A stretch of DNA of 64,000 nucleotides from contig BQJJ01000001.1 in the NCBI GenBank assembly GCA_021604645.1, positions 186,001 to 250,000 of the forward strand, written 5' to 3'. A program made the translations under genes and the position numbers. This stretch comes from Methyloligella sp. GTDB lineage: Bacteria > Pseudomonadota > Alphaproteobacteria > Rhizobiales > HXMU1428-3. This document shows, in pieces, positions 22,986 through 33,254 of this stretch. Each line of letters begins with the position of its first letter. Position 1 is the stretch's first letter. Under the pieces are notes generated by a model. The model was not told where the DNA came from and did no database searches. It worked only from the letters and a program-made list of their open reading frames with translations.

Positions 22986-23708
22986 ATGTGGTACTGGAAC
23001 GACAGAAACTTTGAAGGACTGCTGAAGATAGCCGAGCGTCTCGATGAGGATAAGCGCACGAAAAAATTGGCAGATTACTGCCGCTTGCGCGAACAAGGAT
23101 TACGTAAACCAGCATTTGAAGCGCTAGATAAATTCTTAGAAGAAAGCGCTGTCTGGGATGTCAAAACCTCTAGAAAAATTATCGACTTAATTTTTCAAAT
23201 TCAATTTTGCGCGCCAGATGTTCACCAATTTATCGCCACTCCCTTAAATAAAAGGTTTCTCATGCCAGGACTTAAAGCCTGGTTAAAAGATGAACCTAAC
23301 TCAAGAGAGGCATTAAGGTGGGAGGGGCTCTTCAATGAAAATCCGAAAGCACTAAATAAATTATTGTCTCTTCATCCAGACGAGATAGCTGCTCGTAGAC
23401 GTTTAATCAAACGCAATTGTCTTGACATAATTTATTACGCGACACATCTCTGCCAAGTCAATCGTCTGTTGATGCCCATATCTGAGGTTGAAGAAATCAT
23501 TGCGTCGGCCGAAGAACTAATTAGCTCGGCCCCTGATAGGTCTCAATTGAAAGATGTAGAAGCAGTCTTACACGAACAAATAAGTATGTTTCAAGATTGG
23601 AAAAATTTCACCGAAGAATGCAATAAAGAAAAAAAGAAATTCCCCGATTGGTGCCAAGAAAACGGCAAAATATATAAATGGGGAACTTTATATTTTTATG
23701 AAAAGTGA
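22986..23708 (+). CDS. Hypothetical protein
   Basis: 240-aa uninterrupted ORF with no recognised domain. Confidence 0.6.
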   Translation: MWYWNDRNFEGLLKIAERLDEDKRTKKLADYCRLREQGLRKPAFEALDKFLEESAVWDVKTSRKIIDLIFQIQFCAPDVHQFIATPLNKRFLMPGLKAWLKDEPNSREALRWEGLFNENPKALNKLLSLHPDEIAARRRLIKRNCLDIIYYATHLCQVNRLLMPISEVEEIIASAEELISSAPDRSQLKDVEAVLHEQISMFQDWKNFTEECNKEKKKFPDWCQENGKIYKWGTLYFYEK

Positions 23709-23746
23709 GATTAATAAGGGCAAAATAGAAACTTTCTCACTAGAGC

Positions 23747-24616
23747 TTACTTCAGCAATTTAATCGCTTGGCCACGTAAGATTAAATGCAAGTTCTCTGT
23801 AGCCTCAGTTACACTATCAGAACGTAACAGTCTAACGGCTAATGAAGGTAGTATAGGTAGTCCATTTAATTTGGGGTCAAGACAGTGAATATCTTCTGGT
23901 AATCCATATTCAGTTCGAACACCTATGCCAAGCCCTGAACGAAGAGCACTCCAAACGAACAGAAGGTTTGGTGTCGTAACAGACGCGCGCCAGCGTCTTT
24001 CATTTTTTTCTAAACTGGACAAGGCCGCCTTACGAAAAAGACAAGGATGATCAAAAAGAACCAAAGGCACACTGTCTGAAAATATATTGGCTGTATAATC
24101 CTGATGTGCGAGCCATTTCATAGGTAATTTTCCAAGAAGCTCACCATCATAGGTTAAATGGTCCTCACAGAAACTGAGTACAACATCTAAGCGCCCGGCT
24201 CTTATTTCAGTTTGAAGTGTATGATTAAGGCCAGCTCTAATTTCAACATTTACATCAGGATGTCGTTTCGAAAATTCAGATAAAACAACTGGAATAATGT
24301 CATTAAAGAAATCTTGCGGAAGTCCAAGCCTCACAACAGCTGAGCTTACTTCAGCACCGACTTTTAAAGCAGCTTCATCATTGAGAGCAACAATGCGCCT
24401 GGCATAGGCTATCAGTTCTTCCCCCGCCTCGTTTGGAACCAGCTTTCTTCCCTTACGAACAAAAAGTTGCGTACCCGTTTGTTGCTCTAACTTTTTGAGT
24501 TGCATACTAATCGCCGATTGGGTCCGCCCCAAATGTATCCCTGCCCGAGCAAAACTTCCCAAGTCCGTAGCAGCAATCACAGCCCTTAAAATGTCTATAT
24601 CAAAATCAATTTTCAC
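23747..24616 (-). CDS. LysR-family transcriptional regulator
   Basis: DIDILRAVIAATDLGSFARAGIHLGRTQSAISMQLKKLEQQTGTQLFVRKGRK. Confidence 0.9.
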   Translation of the reverse strand: MKIDFDIDILRAVIAATDLGSFARAGIHLGRTQSAISMQLKKLEQQTGTQLFVRKGRKLVPNEAGEELIAYARRIVALNDEAALKVGAEVSSAVVRLGLPQDFFNDIIPVVLSEFSKRHPDVNVEIRAGLNHTLQTEIRAGRLDVVLSFCEDHLTYDGELLGKLPMKWLAHQDYTANIFSDSVPLVLFDHPCLFRKAALSSLEKNERRWRASVTTPNLLFVWSALRSGLGIGVRTEYGLPEDIHCLDPKLNGLPILPSLAVRLLRSDSVTEATENLHLILRGQAIKLLK

Positions 24617-24756
24617 TTCAAAACATCTTAACTATAAATTCAATAATATTCGTTTTTCTAAAGTTTAGAGTATGAGTACTCTTATCGTCAATTCTTAAAT
24701 AATAAGCTCCATAAATTTGGAGCAGAGTCTGGTTGAACCATGAAAGGATTGACTGA

Positions 24757-26013
24757 ATGACGATAAGTGACAACACTTCAAAACAATATACTGATAATGC
24801 AACGACGATTGTGATCGCAGGAGGAATAGTTCTAGCTCTCTCATTCGGGGTTAGGGCTGTTTTTGGTGGTATCGTGGAGCCACTCTCAGATGACTTGTTT
24901 GATGGTCGAATTGAGATATTCTCACTATCTATTGCTATACAAAATTTGGTTTGGGGCTTAGCTCAACCAGGTTTTGGTATGCTGGCAGATAAATATGGTG
25001 ATCGGTTAGCCTTGTGGTTAGGATTTATCTTTTATGTCGTCGGAATGGTCATCTGTACACTGGGCACAACTCCGTTTGCTCAATATATGAGTGCAGGTGT
25101 TTTAGTTGGAATGGGTATATCAGGAACAGCTTTTGGAACAGTGTTAGCTGTTGTGGGGAGAAGTGCGCCAGAAGAAAAACGCACTAAATATTTAGGTATA
25201 ACATCAGCAATTGGATCATCAGGACAATTCCTTTTACCCCTACTTGTATCTTGGCTCACACAATGGCTTGATTGGCGACTGACTTTGATTGTGGTTACAG
25301 GGGTATTATTGCCAATGATGCTATGCATCCCATTTTTATCCGCAAAACCAGGTTCAGAAATTGAAGGAAGTAATATCTCCATCAATCAAACCATTCAGAA
25401 TGCTTTTGGACATACTAGTTATGTATTACTAACCGCAGTGTTTTTCGTTTGTGGCTTTCATCTGGCATTTATCACAGCTCATTTTCCAAATTTTGTTCAA
25501 AAGTTTTGCGTCTCAACAAGCTCAGCTGAAGAGTTAAGAGCTCTTGGATTGTTTGCGTTATCATTGGCAGGCCTAGCCAATATTTTTGGTACTTTATTAG
25601 CTTCAAAATTAGGATCTATTTATCCAAAACCATATTTGCTAGCTGCCATTTATAGTCTTCGGGCTATAGCCATACTTATTTTTATCTCCCTGCCAATCAC
25701 GCCTGTTTCTGTACTTATCTTTGCAGTGTTTATGGGAGGAATATGGCTCTCAACTGTGCCTCTTACCAGCTCTTTGATCTTGGTGATGTTCGGGCCACGT
25801 GCCATGGGAACTTTGTTCGGCTTTGTTTTTCTAAGCCACCAATTAGGAAGTTTTACAGGTGTTTGGTTGGGTGGCGTCTTCTTTGATCGCTATGGCAGTT
25901 ATGAGCAAATATGGTGGCTATCAATTGCACTAAGTGTTTTTGCAGCTGTCACTCATTTGCTTGTACATGAAAAACAAGCGCCTACAATCAAATTAGTTTT
26001 GAATAATAAATGA
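24757..26013 (+). CDS. MFS transporter
   Basis: 12-TM pattern; GFGMLADKYGDRLALWLG; divergent from LysR gene. Confidence 0.88.
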   Translation: MTISDNTSKQYTDNATTIVIAGGIVLALSFGVRAVFGGIVEPLSDDLFDGRIEIFSLSIAIQNLVWGLAQPGFGMLADKYGDRLALWLGFIFYVVGMVICTLGTTPFAQYMSAGVLVGMGISGTAFGTVLAVVGRSAPEEKRTKYLGITSAIGSSGQFLLPLLVSWLTQWLDWRLTLIVVTGVLLPMMLCIPFLSAKPGSEIEGSNISINQTIQNAFGHTSYVLLTAVFFVCGFHLAFITAHFPNFVQKFCVSTSSAEELRALGLFALSLAGLANIFGTLLASKLGSIYPKPYLLAAIYSLRAIAILIFISLPITPVSVLIFAVFMGGIWLSTVPLTSSLILVMFGPRAMGTLFGFVFLSHQLGSFTGVWLGGVFFDRYGSYEQIWWLSIALSVFAAVTHLLVHEKQAPTIKLVLNNK

Positions 26014-26100
26014 GTATAAAATGACCAGACTTCCAGATAAATTTAACAATTGGTCTGGAAGTCTAAAATGGAGTGACTTGATATATGAGTAAAGTGTTGC

Positions 26101-26625
26101 TCAGTTCAGAAGAGAAGAAAATTCCTGAATCACTGCGCTGTAAACTTTGCGTTTAAACGGAATAATAAGTCCGGGAAGTTTATCAGAAACCTCCCACTTC
26201 CATTGGTCAAACTCAGCCTTTTGAGTTGGCTTTTCACCAATGTCTATTTCATCTTCAGAGCCATCAAATTCCATAGCAAACCATTTTTGAGTTTGCCCGC
26301 GAAACTTACCTTTTAAAGCGGTACCCCATAAATCTTTAGGTAATTCATAATCATGCCACCCGGCAGATTCTTTTAATATCCGCGCACTGGTAACGCCGGT
26401 TTCTTCCTCGAGCTCACGAAGTGCAGCCTCTTGAGGGCTTTCGCCTTCATGAATACCACCTTGGGGCATCTGCCAAATCAAAGCTTTCGGATCATCATGA
26501 GACTTCGAAATCCTTCGACCAATCCAAACTTTTCGTGTCTGATTGAGCAACATGATCCCCACACACGGACGCAAGGGAAGAAGAGGTTGATTAGAAGGTG
26601 AAGAATTTGCAGTAAGTGAAGTCAT
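26101..26625 (-). CDS. rppH: RNA pyrophosphohydrolase (Nudix)
   Basis: WQMPQGGIHEGESPQEAALRELEEETGV Nudix box. Confidence 0.92.
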   Translation of the reverse strand: MTSLTANSSPSNQPLLPLRPCVGIMLLNQTRKVWIGRRISKSHDDPKALIWQMPQGGIHEGESPQEAALRELEEETGVTSARILKESAGWHDYELPKDLWGTALKGKFRGQTQKWFAMEFDGSEDEIDIGEKPTQKAEFDQWKWEVSDKLPGLIIPFKRKVYSAVIQEFSSLLN

Positions 26626-26798
26626 AGATAAGGTCTTTTATTAAGTTAAATTGGACAAGCGTAAGCATAAAGGAATAGAGGCATAAAACCAATAGAATAT
26701 GGCCATAATACTTGTTGAATGAAATTGAGATAACAATGTTATCATACAAGGAAAAAACTGAGTTTTAGACGAGACATGAGAGAAAACAAAATCTATCT

Positions 26799-26956
26799 AC
26801 CCGAAGAAGGAGTTCAGCCCTTTTCGGGCTGGAGGACATGGCAACTTTGGCTGTCCGGTAAAAAACGCCGCACAGTGCGGTTGCACGTGGGCAACCTGAA
26901 GCACCTTAAAATGGAGGTCTATGAGCTTCAGCACATAGAATAGCCGTGAGAGAGAA
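26799..26956 (+). repeat. Large mosaic structured element, copy B (with nested small motif)
   Basis: ACCCGAAGAAGGAGTTCAGCCCTTTTCGGGCTGGAGGACATGGC...CTATGAGCTTCAGCACATAGAATAGCCGTGAGAGAGA; nested small hairpin 26875-26903. Confidence 0.88.
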
Positions 26957-26958
26957 AA

Positions 26959-26987
26959 CGCGGTTGCTAGTGGGCAAGCTGAAGCGC
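26959..26987 (+). repeat. Small two-tier hairpin motif, free copy
   Basis: CGCGGTTGCTAGTGGGCAAGCTGAAGCGC. Confidence 0.8.
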
Positions 26988-27002
26988 ATAGAGAGAAAAC
27001 CA

Positions 27003-28196
27003 TCAACTAGGTTTAATTAGCGTCGAAGAAATCGGTACAAGGTGAATGCCTTTTTTCTTTAATGAGGCAGACCATTCAGTAAGCCTTTGTATACTGAGAG
27101 GCAGTCCAGACATCACTCCAATAGCAGACCCTTGAGTGAGGGCTATTTCTTCAAGTTTCTTCAAAGATTGATCAATGGCTTTTTTGCTCATGACGCGATC
27201 AAGGATAACCGCTCCTTGCAAGTAATCGAGTTTAATTTCTCGAGCAACTTGATAAGAAACTTCAGGCGCTTGAGGGTGTGCATCCATAAAGGTCAGACCG
27301 CGTACTTTTAATTCATGCATGATAGGAAGCATCGCACTTTCATGAGAGCTGAATTTGCTGCCATTTAAATTGACTATGCCAACATAGCCAGTCATCCGGG
27401 CCATAATCCATTTGAGCCTTTGTAAGTTAATAGTATCAGATAAACCGCTTAATAGAGTATGAGGTCCAGGGTCATTATCAGGATAGTCAAAAGGCTCCAT
27501 CGGAACTTGCAACATAAGCTCATGACCGCTACGACGTGCGCGCTTCACCCAGCTGTTTAATTGACCAGCATAGGGGTTGAATGAAAGGGTGACTTCAGGA
27601 GGGAGTTTCTCAATTGCATTATCGCTAAGAGGTTGAGAGAGACCAAGGTTCGTCACCAAAATCGATACCGTCTTAGCTCCTTTGTTTTTGAAAAACTTAC
27701 CGTAATTCGGTCGTGCATAGACGTCTTGTGCACGCTTACCATTATGAGCAATACGAGGTAATAGCCCATATTTTGATTTTTCAATCAGATCTGTATCAGG
27801 AGCAAGAGGGAGGCCCGTTTTTTTTATATCAGCAAGTTCTAGTGAGTTTGGCGGAGGTGTATCATTTTTAAGATGTTCAATTGGCCCATCTTTTCGCTTA
27901 AGAGCAGAGTTTTCACCACTCATAACAACGCTATTACCTTTCAAAGTCTTGAAATAACGCGGTTCTTTTTGCGAAGAAACTTCTTTTTTAACAGGCTTTT
28001 TGTTTTTCTCAGCAGCAAGTGCTGCAAGCTTATCAGCCAGTTTTAATTCCGCTTTTTTACGATCTGTGAGCTTCGCAACAGTGTAAGGCTGGCCACCTAA
28101 CGGCGCATTGATTAAACTCATGATTGTAAAAAACATGAGAAATATCAGCGCAGTAGCACAAGATGTTATGTATAAAGTCTTCATAAGGCTCACCAA
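27003..28196 (-). CDS. Divergent polysaccharide deacetylase family protein (YibQ-like)
   Basis: VSILVTNLGLSQPLSDNAIEKLPPEVTLSFNPYAGQLNSWVKRARRSGHELMLQVPMEPFDYPDNDPGPHTL. Confidence 0.85.
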   Translation of the reverse strand: MVSLMKTLYITSCATALIFLMFFTIMSLINAPLGGQPYTVAKLTDRKKAELKLADKLAALAAEKNKKPVKKEVSSQKEPRYFKTLKGNSVVMSGENSALKRKDGPIEHLKNDTPPPNSLELADIKKTGLPLAPDTDLIEKSKYGLLPRIAHNGKRAQDVYARPNYGKFFKNKGAKTVSILVTNLGLSQPLSDNAIEKLPPEVTLSFNPYAGQLNSWVKRARRSGHELMLQVPMEPFDYPDNDPGPHTLLSGLSDTINLQRLKWIMARMTGYVGIVNLNGSKFSSHESAMLPIMHELKVRGLTFMDAHPQAPEVSYQVAREIKLDYLQGAVILDRVMSKKAIDQSLKKLEEIALTQGSAIGVMSGLPLSIQRLTEWSASLKKKGIHLVPISSTLIKPS

Positions 28197-28312
28197 TAAT
28201 GACCTCTGTTGAGGGATACGCCTTACTTATCTAACAGACTGATATTAATAAAGTTTCATTAATTTGAGTGTCAAAGTTTCTTAAGGAAAATCGCATAAAA
28301 AACATAAAAACA

Positions 28313-28342
28313 GGAGCTGATAAGTAAACACATATCAGCTCC
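28313..28342 (-). terminator. Terminator downstream of ctpA
   Basis: GGAGCTGATA...TATCAGCTCC perfect 10-bp stem; minus strand continues TGTTTTTATGTTTTTT. Confidence 0.8.
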
Positions 28343-28379
28343 TAAAATAACCCATAAGATGTTACCTGTTCCTTAAGTT

Positions 28380-29855
28380 TTAATTAGGTTTTGCAACAGG
28401 TTCTTTAGGTGTGTTTGGTTCTTCAGATGATACTGGTTCTTTTGTTGAAAGAGATTCATCCTTAGAAGGTGGCTCAACTGGAGCGCTGTCTTTTTTAGCA
28501 GCTGTTTTTTCAGCTGGTTTTTTCAATTCTGAAGATTTCTTCTCTTCCATTGGAGGCGGTGTAATTTCACCATGAAGAAGTTTGATCGCATATTGTAATT
28601 GCGTATCTTTTTTCGCATCTTTCGGAACATAAGAAAGAGAACCATGCTGTTCTTCTTTCTTTTCATTCACTGAAATATGACCACGCAAACTAGCTTCACC
28701 CTTTGTTTTAATTGGCTTGCCCTTAAACTCTTCAGGCAGTTCCTGATTAACAGTGATGTTAGGGACAATCCCCTTCGCCTGAATTGACGTAACTGAAGGA
28801 GTATAATAAAGCGCAGTCGTTAAACGAATAGCACCGTTTTGTCCAAGTGGAATAATGGTTTGAACGGAGCCCTTACCAAAAGAGCGAGACCCGACAATCG
28901 TTGCTCTCTTATGATCAAGAAGCGCACCGGCTACAATTTCAGAGGCAGAGGCAGAACCACCATTGATAAGCACAACGATTTTCTTACCGTTTGTAATATC
29001 ACCGCGCCGTGCATTGGCACGTTGAGTTTCTTCAAGATTGCGGCCACGTGTAATCACGATCGCACCTTCATCTAGAAACGCATCAGAAACTTTAATCGCC
29101 TGCTCAAGAAGCCCACCAGGATTGTTTCTAAGGTCAATGATGTAACCTTTGACTTTATCCTTAGCTACCTTTTTGTGAATTTCATTAATGGCTTCTTCAA
29201 GTCCAGAGGCAGTACGTTCATGAAAAGAGGGAAGGCGAACATAGCCAATATCTTCACCCTCAATACGGTGACTAACCTTATTAATTTGGATGATAGCGCG
29301 CTTTAATTTAACTTCAAAAGGCTCTTTAACATTCTTGCGAAGGATTGTGATCGTAATTTCAGAACCAACAGGTCCTCTCATACGGTCAACAGCCTCTTTT
29401 AGCGTCAATCCCTCAACTTGCTCACCATTTAGAGCACTAATGTAATCACCAGGCAGTACCCCAGCTTCAGCAGCTGGTGTTCCATCAATCGGGCTGATAA
29501 CTTTCACAAGGTTATTTTCCATGCGAACTTCAATCCCCAGGCCACCAAATTCACCCCGCGTCTGCACCTGCATATCACTCAGGCTTTCAGGGCTTAAATA
29601 AGCCGAATGAGGATCAAGTGAAGTCAGCATGCCATTAATGGCACTTTCTATAAGCTTCTTATCATCAGGTCGTTCAACATAATCATTGCGAACACGCTCT
29701 AAAACATCACCAAATAAATCCAGATGACGATAAATGCTGGTATTTCCTGATTGTGCTAACAATTCATTTCGAGACCCAACAAATGCCCCTCCAATGATTG
29801 CGCCAGCGGTAACAAGAGCAAGACATGATGTAAAAGTTTTAAAATTCATATTCAA
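28380..29855 (-). CDS. ctpA: S41 family C-terminal processing peptidase
   Basis: GEFGGLGIEVRMENNLVKVISPIDGTPAAEAG (PDZ); VLINGGSASASEIVAGALLDHKRATIVGSRSFGKGSVQT. Confidence 0.94.
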   Translation of the reverse strand: MNMNFKTFTSCLALVTAGAIIGGAFVGSRNELLAQSGNTSIYRHLDLFGDVLERVRNDYVERPDDKKLIESAINGMLTSLDPHSAYLSPESLSDMQVQTRGEFGGLGIEVRMENNLVKVISPIDGTPAAEAGVLPGDYISALNGEQVEGLTLKEAVDRMRGPVGSEITITILRKNVKEPFEVKLKRAIIQINKVSHRIEGEDIGYVRLPSFHERTASGLEEAINEIHKKVAKDKVKGYIIDLRNNPGGLLEQAIKVSDAFLDEGAIVITRGRNLEETQRANARRGDITNGKKIVVLINGGSASASEIVAGALLDHKRATIVGSRSFGKGSVQTIIPLGQNGAIRLTTALYYTPSVTSIQAKGIVPNITVNQELPEEFKGKPIKTKGEASLRGHISVNEKKEEQHGSLSYVPKDAKKDTQLQYAIKLLHGEITPPPMEEKKSSELKKPAEKTAAKKDSAPVEPPSKDESLSTKEPVSSEEPNTPKEPVAKPN

Positions 29856-30179
29856 AGATACCTTTTTATAGACCGGTGGCTATTTATTTAAATTCACTTG
29901 ATCAGTCGTAACCGGGTAGATCAGCCTGTATGTAGATGGGCCAGTATATTGCAACGTAATTTCGTACAATTAAAGCATAAAGCGTTTAAAGTAATCAGCG
30001 AAGAATAAGCGTTAGATCTTCAAAAGCCAATGGTTTAAAAATTTTACAACGCCTTAAAAAATAACAAAAATCACTTTTGCTTGTTTATAAGTTCATAATT
30101 TAACAGTTTTGGTCAACATATCAAAGCTTTCAGCCTGGATTAAGTTAAACATTTTAATTCTGGTCATTTAGTCTATTCA

Positions 30180-31688
30180 CTAGTTTTGATCACTGGCCAA
30201 TTGCCCACCCGACCACCATGGATTAGGGTCAATCGGGCGACCATCTTTTCTAAATTCTACATACAAAACTGGCTGAGAAGAGGCTTTATCGCCCCTTTTA
30301 GCATTCTTTCCTTTTGCCTTCTTCTCTGCTTCAGAGAGGCCAATCGGTTCTTTCATGACGCCAATTGGCTCACCAGCCAAAACAAATTGCGAGGTTTTCA
30401 CATCAATTCTGTCCAGACCAGCTAGAAGAATGTGATACCCACCACCAGCATTAATGATAAGAAGTTGCCCATAAGAGCGAAATTTCCCAGCATAAGCTAT
30501 CCAACCATCGGATGGTGACGTAATTTGGGCATTTGGCCGGGTTTGGATACTAATCCCTTTGGAAGAGCTGCCATATTTATCCTTGTCACCAAATCGGCGG
30601 AGTTGTTTGCCTCGTACTGGCAAGGAGAGTGTTTGCTTGGCCTTTCCAAAAGGGAGCGCCGGTTTAATGCGGCCAGGGTCAATAAAGGCTTTTCTTTTTT
30701 CATCTGGTGTGAGTTCAACAGCAGCCTTATTGCCAAATTTTTCCTTAGCAAGCTTTTCATCAACGATCAGTTGATTTTCATAAGCACCAAGTTCTGTCTT
30801 GCGCTTCATCTCCAGGTCAACTTTGGCAATCAAATCGCCTAAGCTGGCCACTGATTTAGAATGAGACTTCGCTCGTTGTTCAAATTCTTGCAGCTCTTTA
30901 TTGTGGCTAAGAATACGAGAATTCTTTTCCTGCAATAATTCTTTGACCCGCAACTGGTCAGATTCCATCTCAGCATTTTGAATGCGCAGCTGTTCTGACT
31001 GCTTGGTGATTGTTGTCTTTAAGTTGATAAGGTTCGTCAGCTCACCTTTGAGACTGTCGGCTTGCGTTTTAAGTTTCGGCAAAATGTTGGACATCAACAT
31101 TGCACTACGCACCATTTTTAAACTGTCATCACGATGAGTGGCCATAATCGGCGGTGGGTTGCGTGCCATCCTTTGCAAAAGACCAAGCATATCAGCAATT
31201 GCCACACGGCGCTTTAGCATAGATTGGCGCAGTTTATCTTCTTTGTTATGCAGATTGGAAAGCTTAGATTCAAGGCTGGTTAAATTGCCCTCACTCTTTT
31301 GAATTCGCTGGGCATACTCTATCAATAATTTATTCAACCGTGCCCGCTCAAAATCGAGTTGCTTAACTTGTTTGTTAACACCTAGTTTTTTTGACTGAAT
31401 GGCCTTGAGTTTGCGCTTTTCCTCAGCCAGCCGTTTGCGCATCTGCTCAGCTGTTTCAGTCTGAGGGGTAACATTATCATCATTGCTTTGAGCTTTAGCT
31501 GTTTGAATAAACCCAGGTGACGTAAAAATATTTGTAGAAAGTCCCGTTAAGGCACAAATCATCACGGCTAAAGATAGCCATTTGCAAGCATTAAATTTGA
31601 TCTGAAGAAAATCAGCTTTGACCATATTAAATTCGAGCAGCCTTAAGAAATGTTTGATTAACAAGAAGAACATGCAATGAAAATTCAC
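30180..31688 (-). CDS. envC: Murein hydrolase activator EnvC-like (coiled coil plus degenerate LytM)
   Basis: Long coiled coil then SLPVRGKQLRRFGDKDKYGSSSKGISIQTRPNAQITSPSDGWIAYAGKFRSYGQLLIINAGGGYHILLAGLD; precise start uncertain. Confidence 0.85.
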   Translation of the reverse strand: MNFHCMFFLLIKHFLRLLEFNMVKADFLQIKFNACKWLSLAVMICALTGLSTNIFTSPGFIQTAKAQSNDDNVTPQTETAEQMRKRLAEEKRKLKAIQSKKLGVNKQVKQLDFERARLNKLLIEYAQRIQKSEGNLTSLESKLSNLHNKEDKLRQSMLKRRVAIADMLGLLQRMARNPPPIMATHRDDSLKMVRSAMLMSNILPKLKTQADSLKGELTNLINLKTTITKQSEQLRIQNAEMESDQLRVKELLQEKNSRILSHNKELQEFEQRAKSHSKSVASLGDLIAKVDLEMKRKTELGAYENQLIVDEKLAKEKFGNKAAVELTPDEKRKAFIDPGRIKPALPFGKAKQTLSLPVRGKQLRRFGDKDKYGSSSKGISIQTRPNAQITSPSDGWIAYAGKFRSYGQLLIINAGGGYHILLAGLDRIDVKTSQFVLAGEPIGVMKEPIGLSEAEKKAKGKNAKRGDKASSQPVLYVEFRKDGRPIDPNPWWSGGQLASDQN

Positions 31689-31906
31689 CTAAAAGCAAAT
31701 CACATAAACCAATAACTATCATAGAAATAAGCTGAAATCACGGCATGAACACCTAATCAGATGGGGAAAATCACTGATAACAGCTCCAAACACAACTGAA
31801 ACTGTACTCTAAGCTATTTCTCATTCTTTGTAGGCACCTGAAACATAGAGATAACAGTGAAAGAATTGAATTGAGATAAATTTAAACTCATAAACCATGG
31901 AAGAAG

Positions 31907-32389
31907 TCAGTCAGTTTTGTAATCATGAATGAAATCTAGCTGCTCTTCAGTATCAGGAACAGCCACACCTCTACTTGTGCTGACAGTTTCAACAGCTTCG
32001 CGTGGTGAAAAATCTAATTCTTGTAATATACAGCAAGAAAGTAGTCCTGCCCGACCAATACCGGCTCGACAATGAGTAGTTACGTTCTGGCCTTGCTGGA
32101 GACTCTGCATCACCGAGATAACGAGCAACTTAAATTTTTCTTTTTCAGGCAAGCCTCGATCCTCGATTGGGTATGAATCGTAAGCTATGCCATAGAGGTG
32201 ACACGTTTTTTCTTCTTTTAGAAGGTCTAGTTCCTTCTCTTCGTTCGAAGTTAATAATGAAACAATACGATTGATACCAATTTCACTGTAGTGATGAATA
32301 TCTTCGTTAAGCCACTCGCCTGACGGTTTAGGCATAATATAAAGAAAACCAGGAGTAGTAAGTTGAATGTTATAAATTGATGGCTTCAT
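31907..32389 (-). CDS. Dual-specificity / tyrosine phosphatase family protein
   Basis: VTTHCRAGIGRAG (HCx5R signature); start revised to MKPSIYNIQ. Confidence 0.82.
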   Translation of the reverse strand: MKPSIYNIQLTTPGFLYIMPKPSGEWLNEDIHHYSEIGINRIVSLLTSNEEKELDLLKEEKTCHLYGIAYDSYPIEDRGLPEKEKFKLLVISVMQSLQQGQNVTTHCRAGIGRAGLLSCCILQELDFSPREAVETVSTSRGVAVPDTEEQLDFIHDYKTD

Positions 32390-32561
32390 CGTGCTCCTAC
32401 TTTGATATTCTAATGCGAATGTTTTTCTCACGATCACAGTCAACATTTAAGACTTGCCATAAAGCACAGAAGTGCCCCATAAGAATTACTCTGACAGTCT
32501 ACAAAATTAATTCTCTTTATTCGCTTTTCTGGCTGTATCTTGAAACAGGTACTCAGCTCAC

Positions 32562-32737
32562 CATGCGAAGAAGGAGTGGCGTCACTTCGGCGTCAGGACA
32601 TGGCGCAGTTGCAGCGAAGCCGGGCGCACAAGATCAGCCCGAACGGAGCGAAGCGAGTACGGATAAGTTGATCACAAGAACTTGCCGCCCCTCGGAGGCT
32701 CAAGCGCCTTAAGCGCTTGAAATAGCCGTGAGAGAAA
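32562..32737 (+). repeat. Large mosaic structured element, copy C (with third insert module)
   Basis: CATGCGAAGAAGGAGTGGCGTC...GTCAGGACATGGC...CCGCCCCTCGGAGGCTCAAGCGCCTTAAGCGCTTGAAATAGCCGTGAGAGAAAG; insert module 32628-32682. Confidence 0.88.
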
Positions 32738-32756
32738 GTATTAGAAAACAACCTTA

Positions 32757-33254
32757 TCACTCCCTGTGATAAGGATGCCCAGACCAGATGGTCAGCGCGC
32801 GGTACAGCTGTTCGATTAAAATGACGCGAGCAAGCCCATGAGGTAATGTCATTGGAGAGAGAGATAGTTTCATGTGGGCTTGGTTTAAAAGTTCTGCTCC
32901 ATGGCCATCAGGGCCACCAAGTGCAAAGCATAAAGAACTATGACCTTCATCTCTTTTAAGCTGTAGTTGTTTTGAAAAGTCTGCTGTTGAAAAGGTCTTG
33001 CCTCTTTCATCCAATGCGATGAGAAAAGCACCTTTCGGTAATGAGGCAAGCATGCGGCTTGCTTCATCAGATTTTCTGGTGCTTACATCTTGAGATTTCG
33101 CTTCAACAAATTCAGTTACCTGAATGGACTTGATGCCTAATGAGGGACCAGACTTACTGATCCGCTCTATATACCGTGACTGAAGTTTCAGTTCAGCCTC
33201 TTGTTTCAAGCGACCAACAGCTAAAATATCAAATTGCATCATGGTCTTAACCAA
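32757..33254 (-). CDS. rlmH: 23S rRNA (pseudouridine1915-N3)-methyltransferase
   Basis: FLIALDERGKTFSTADFSKQL; FALGGPDGHG; LTLPHGLARVILIEQLYRA. Confidence 0.93.
   Translation of the reverse strand: MVKTMMQFDILAVGRLKQEAELKLQSRYIERISKSGPSLGIKSIQVTEFVEAKSQDVSTRKSDEASRMLASLPKGAFLIALDERGKTFSTADFSKQLQLKRDEGHSSLCFALGGPDGHGAELLNQAHMKLSLSPMTLPHGLARVILIEQLYRALTIWSGHPYHRE

Noticed and set aside
32377-32712. 111-aa ORF running into copy C (RRSGVTSASGHGAVAAKPGAQDQPERSEASTDKLITRTCRPSEAQAP)
   Set aside because: Translation of the repeat element; the same peptide AQDQPERS.ASTDKLI reappears at 59150-59419 purely because the repeat recurs
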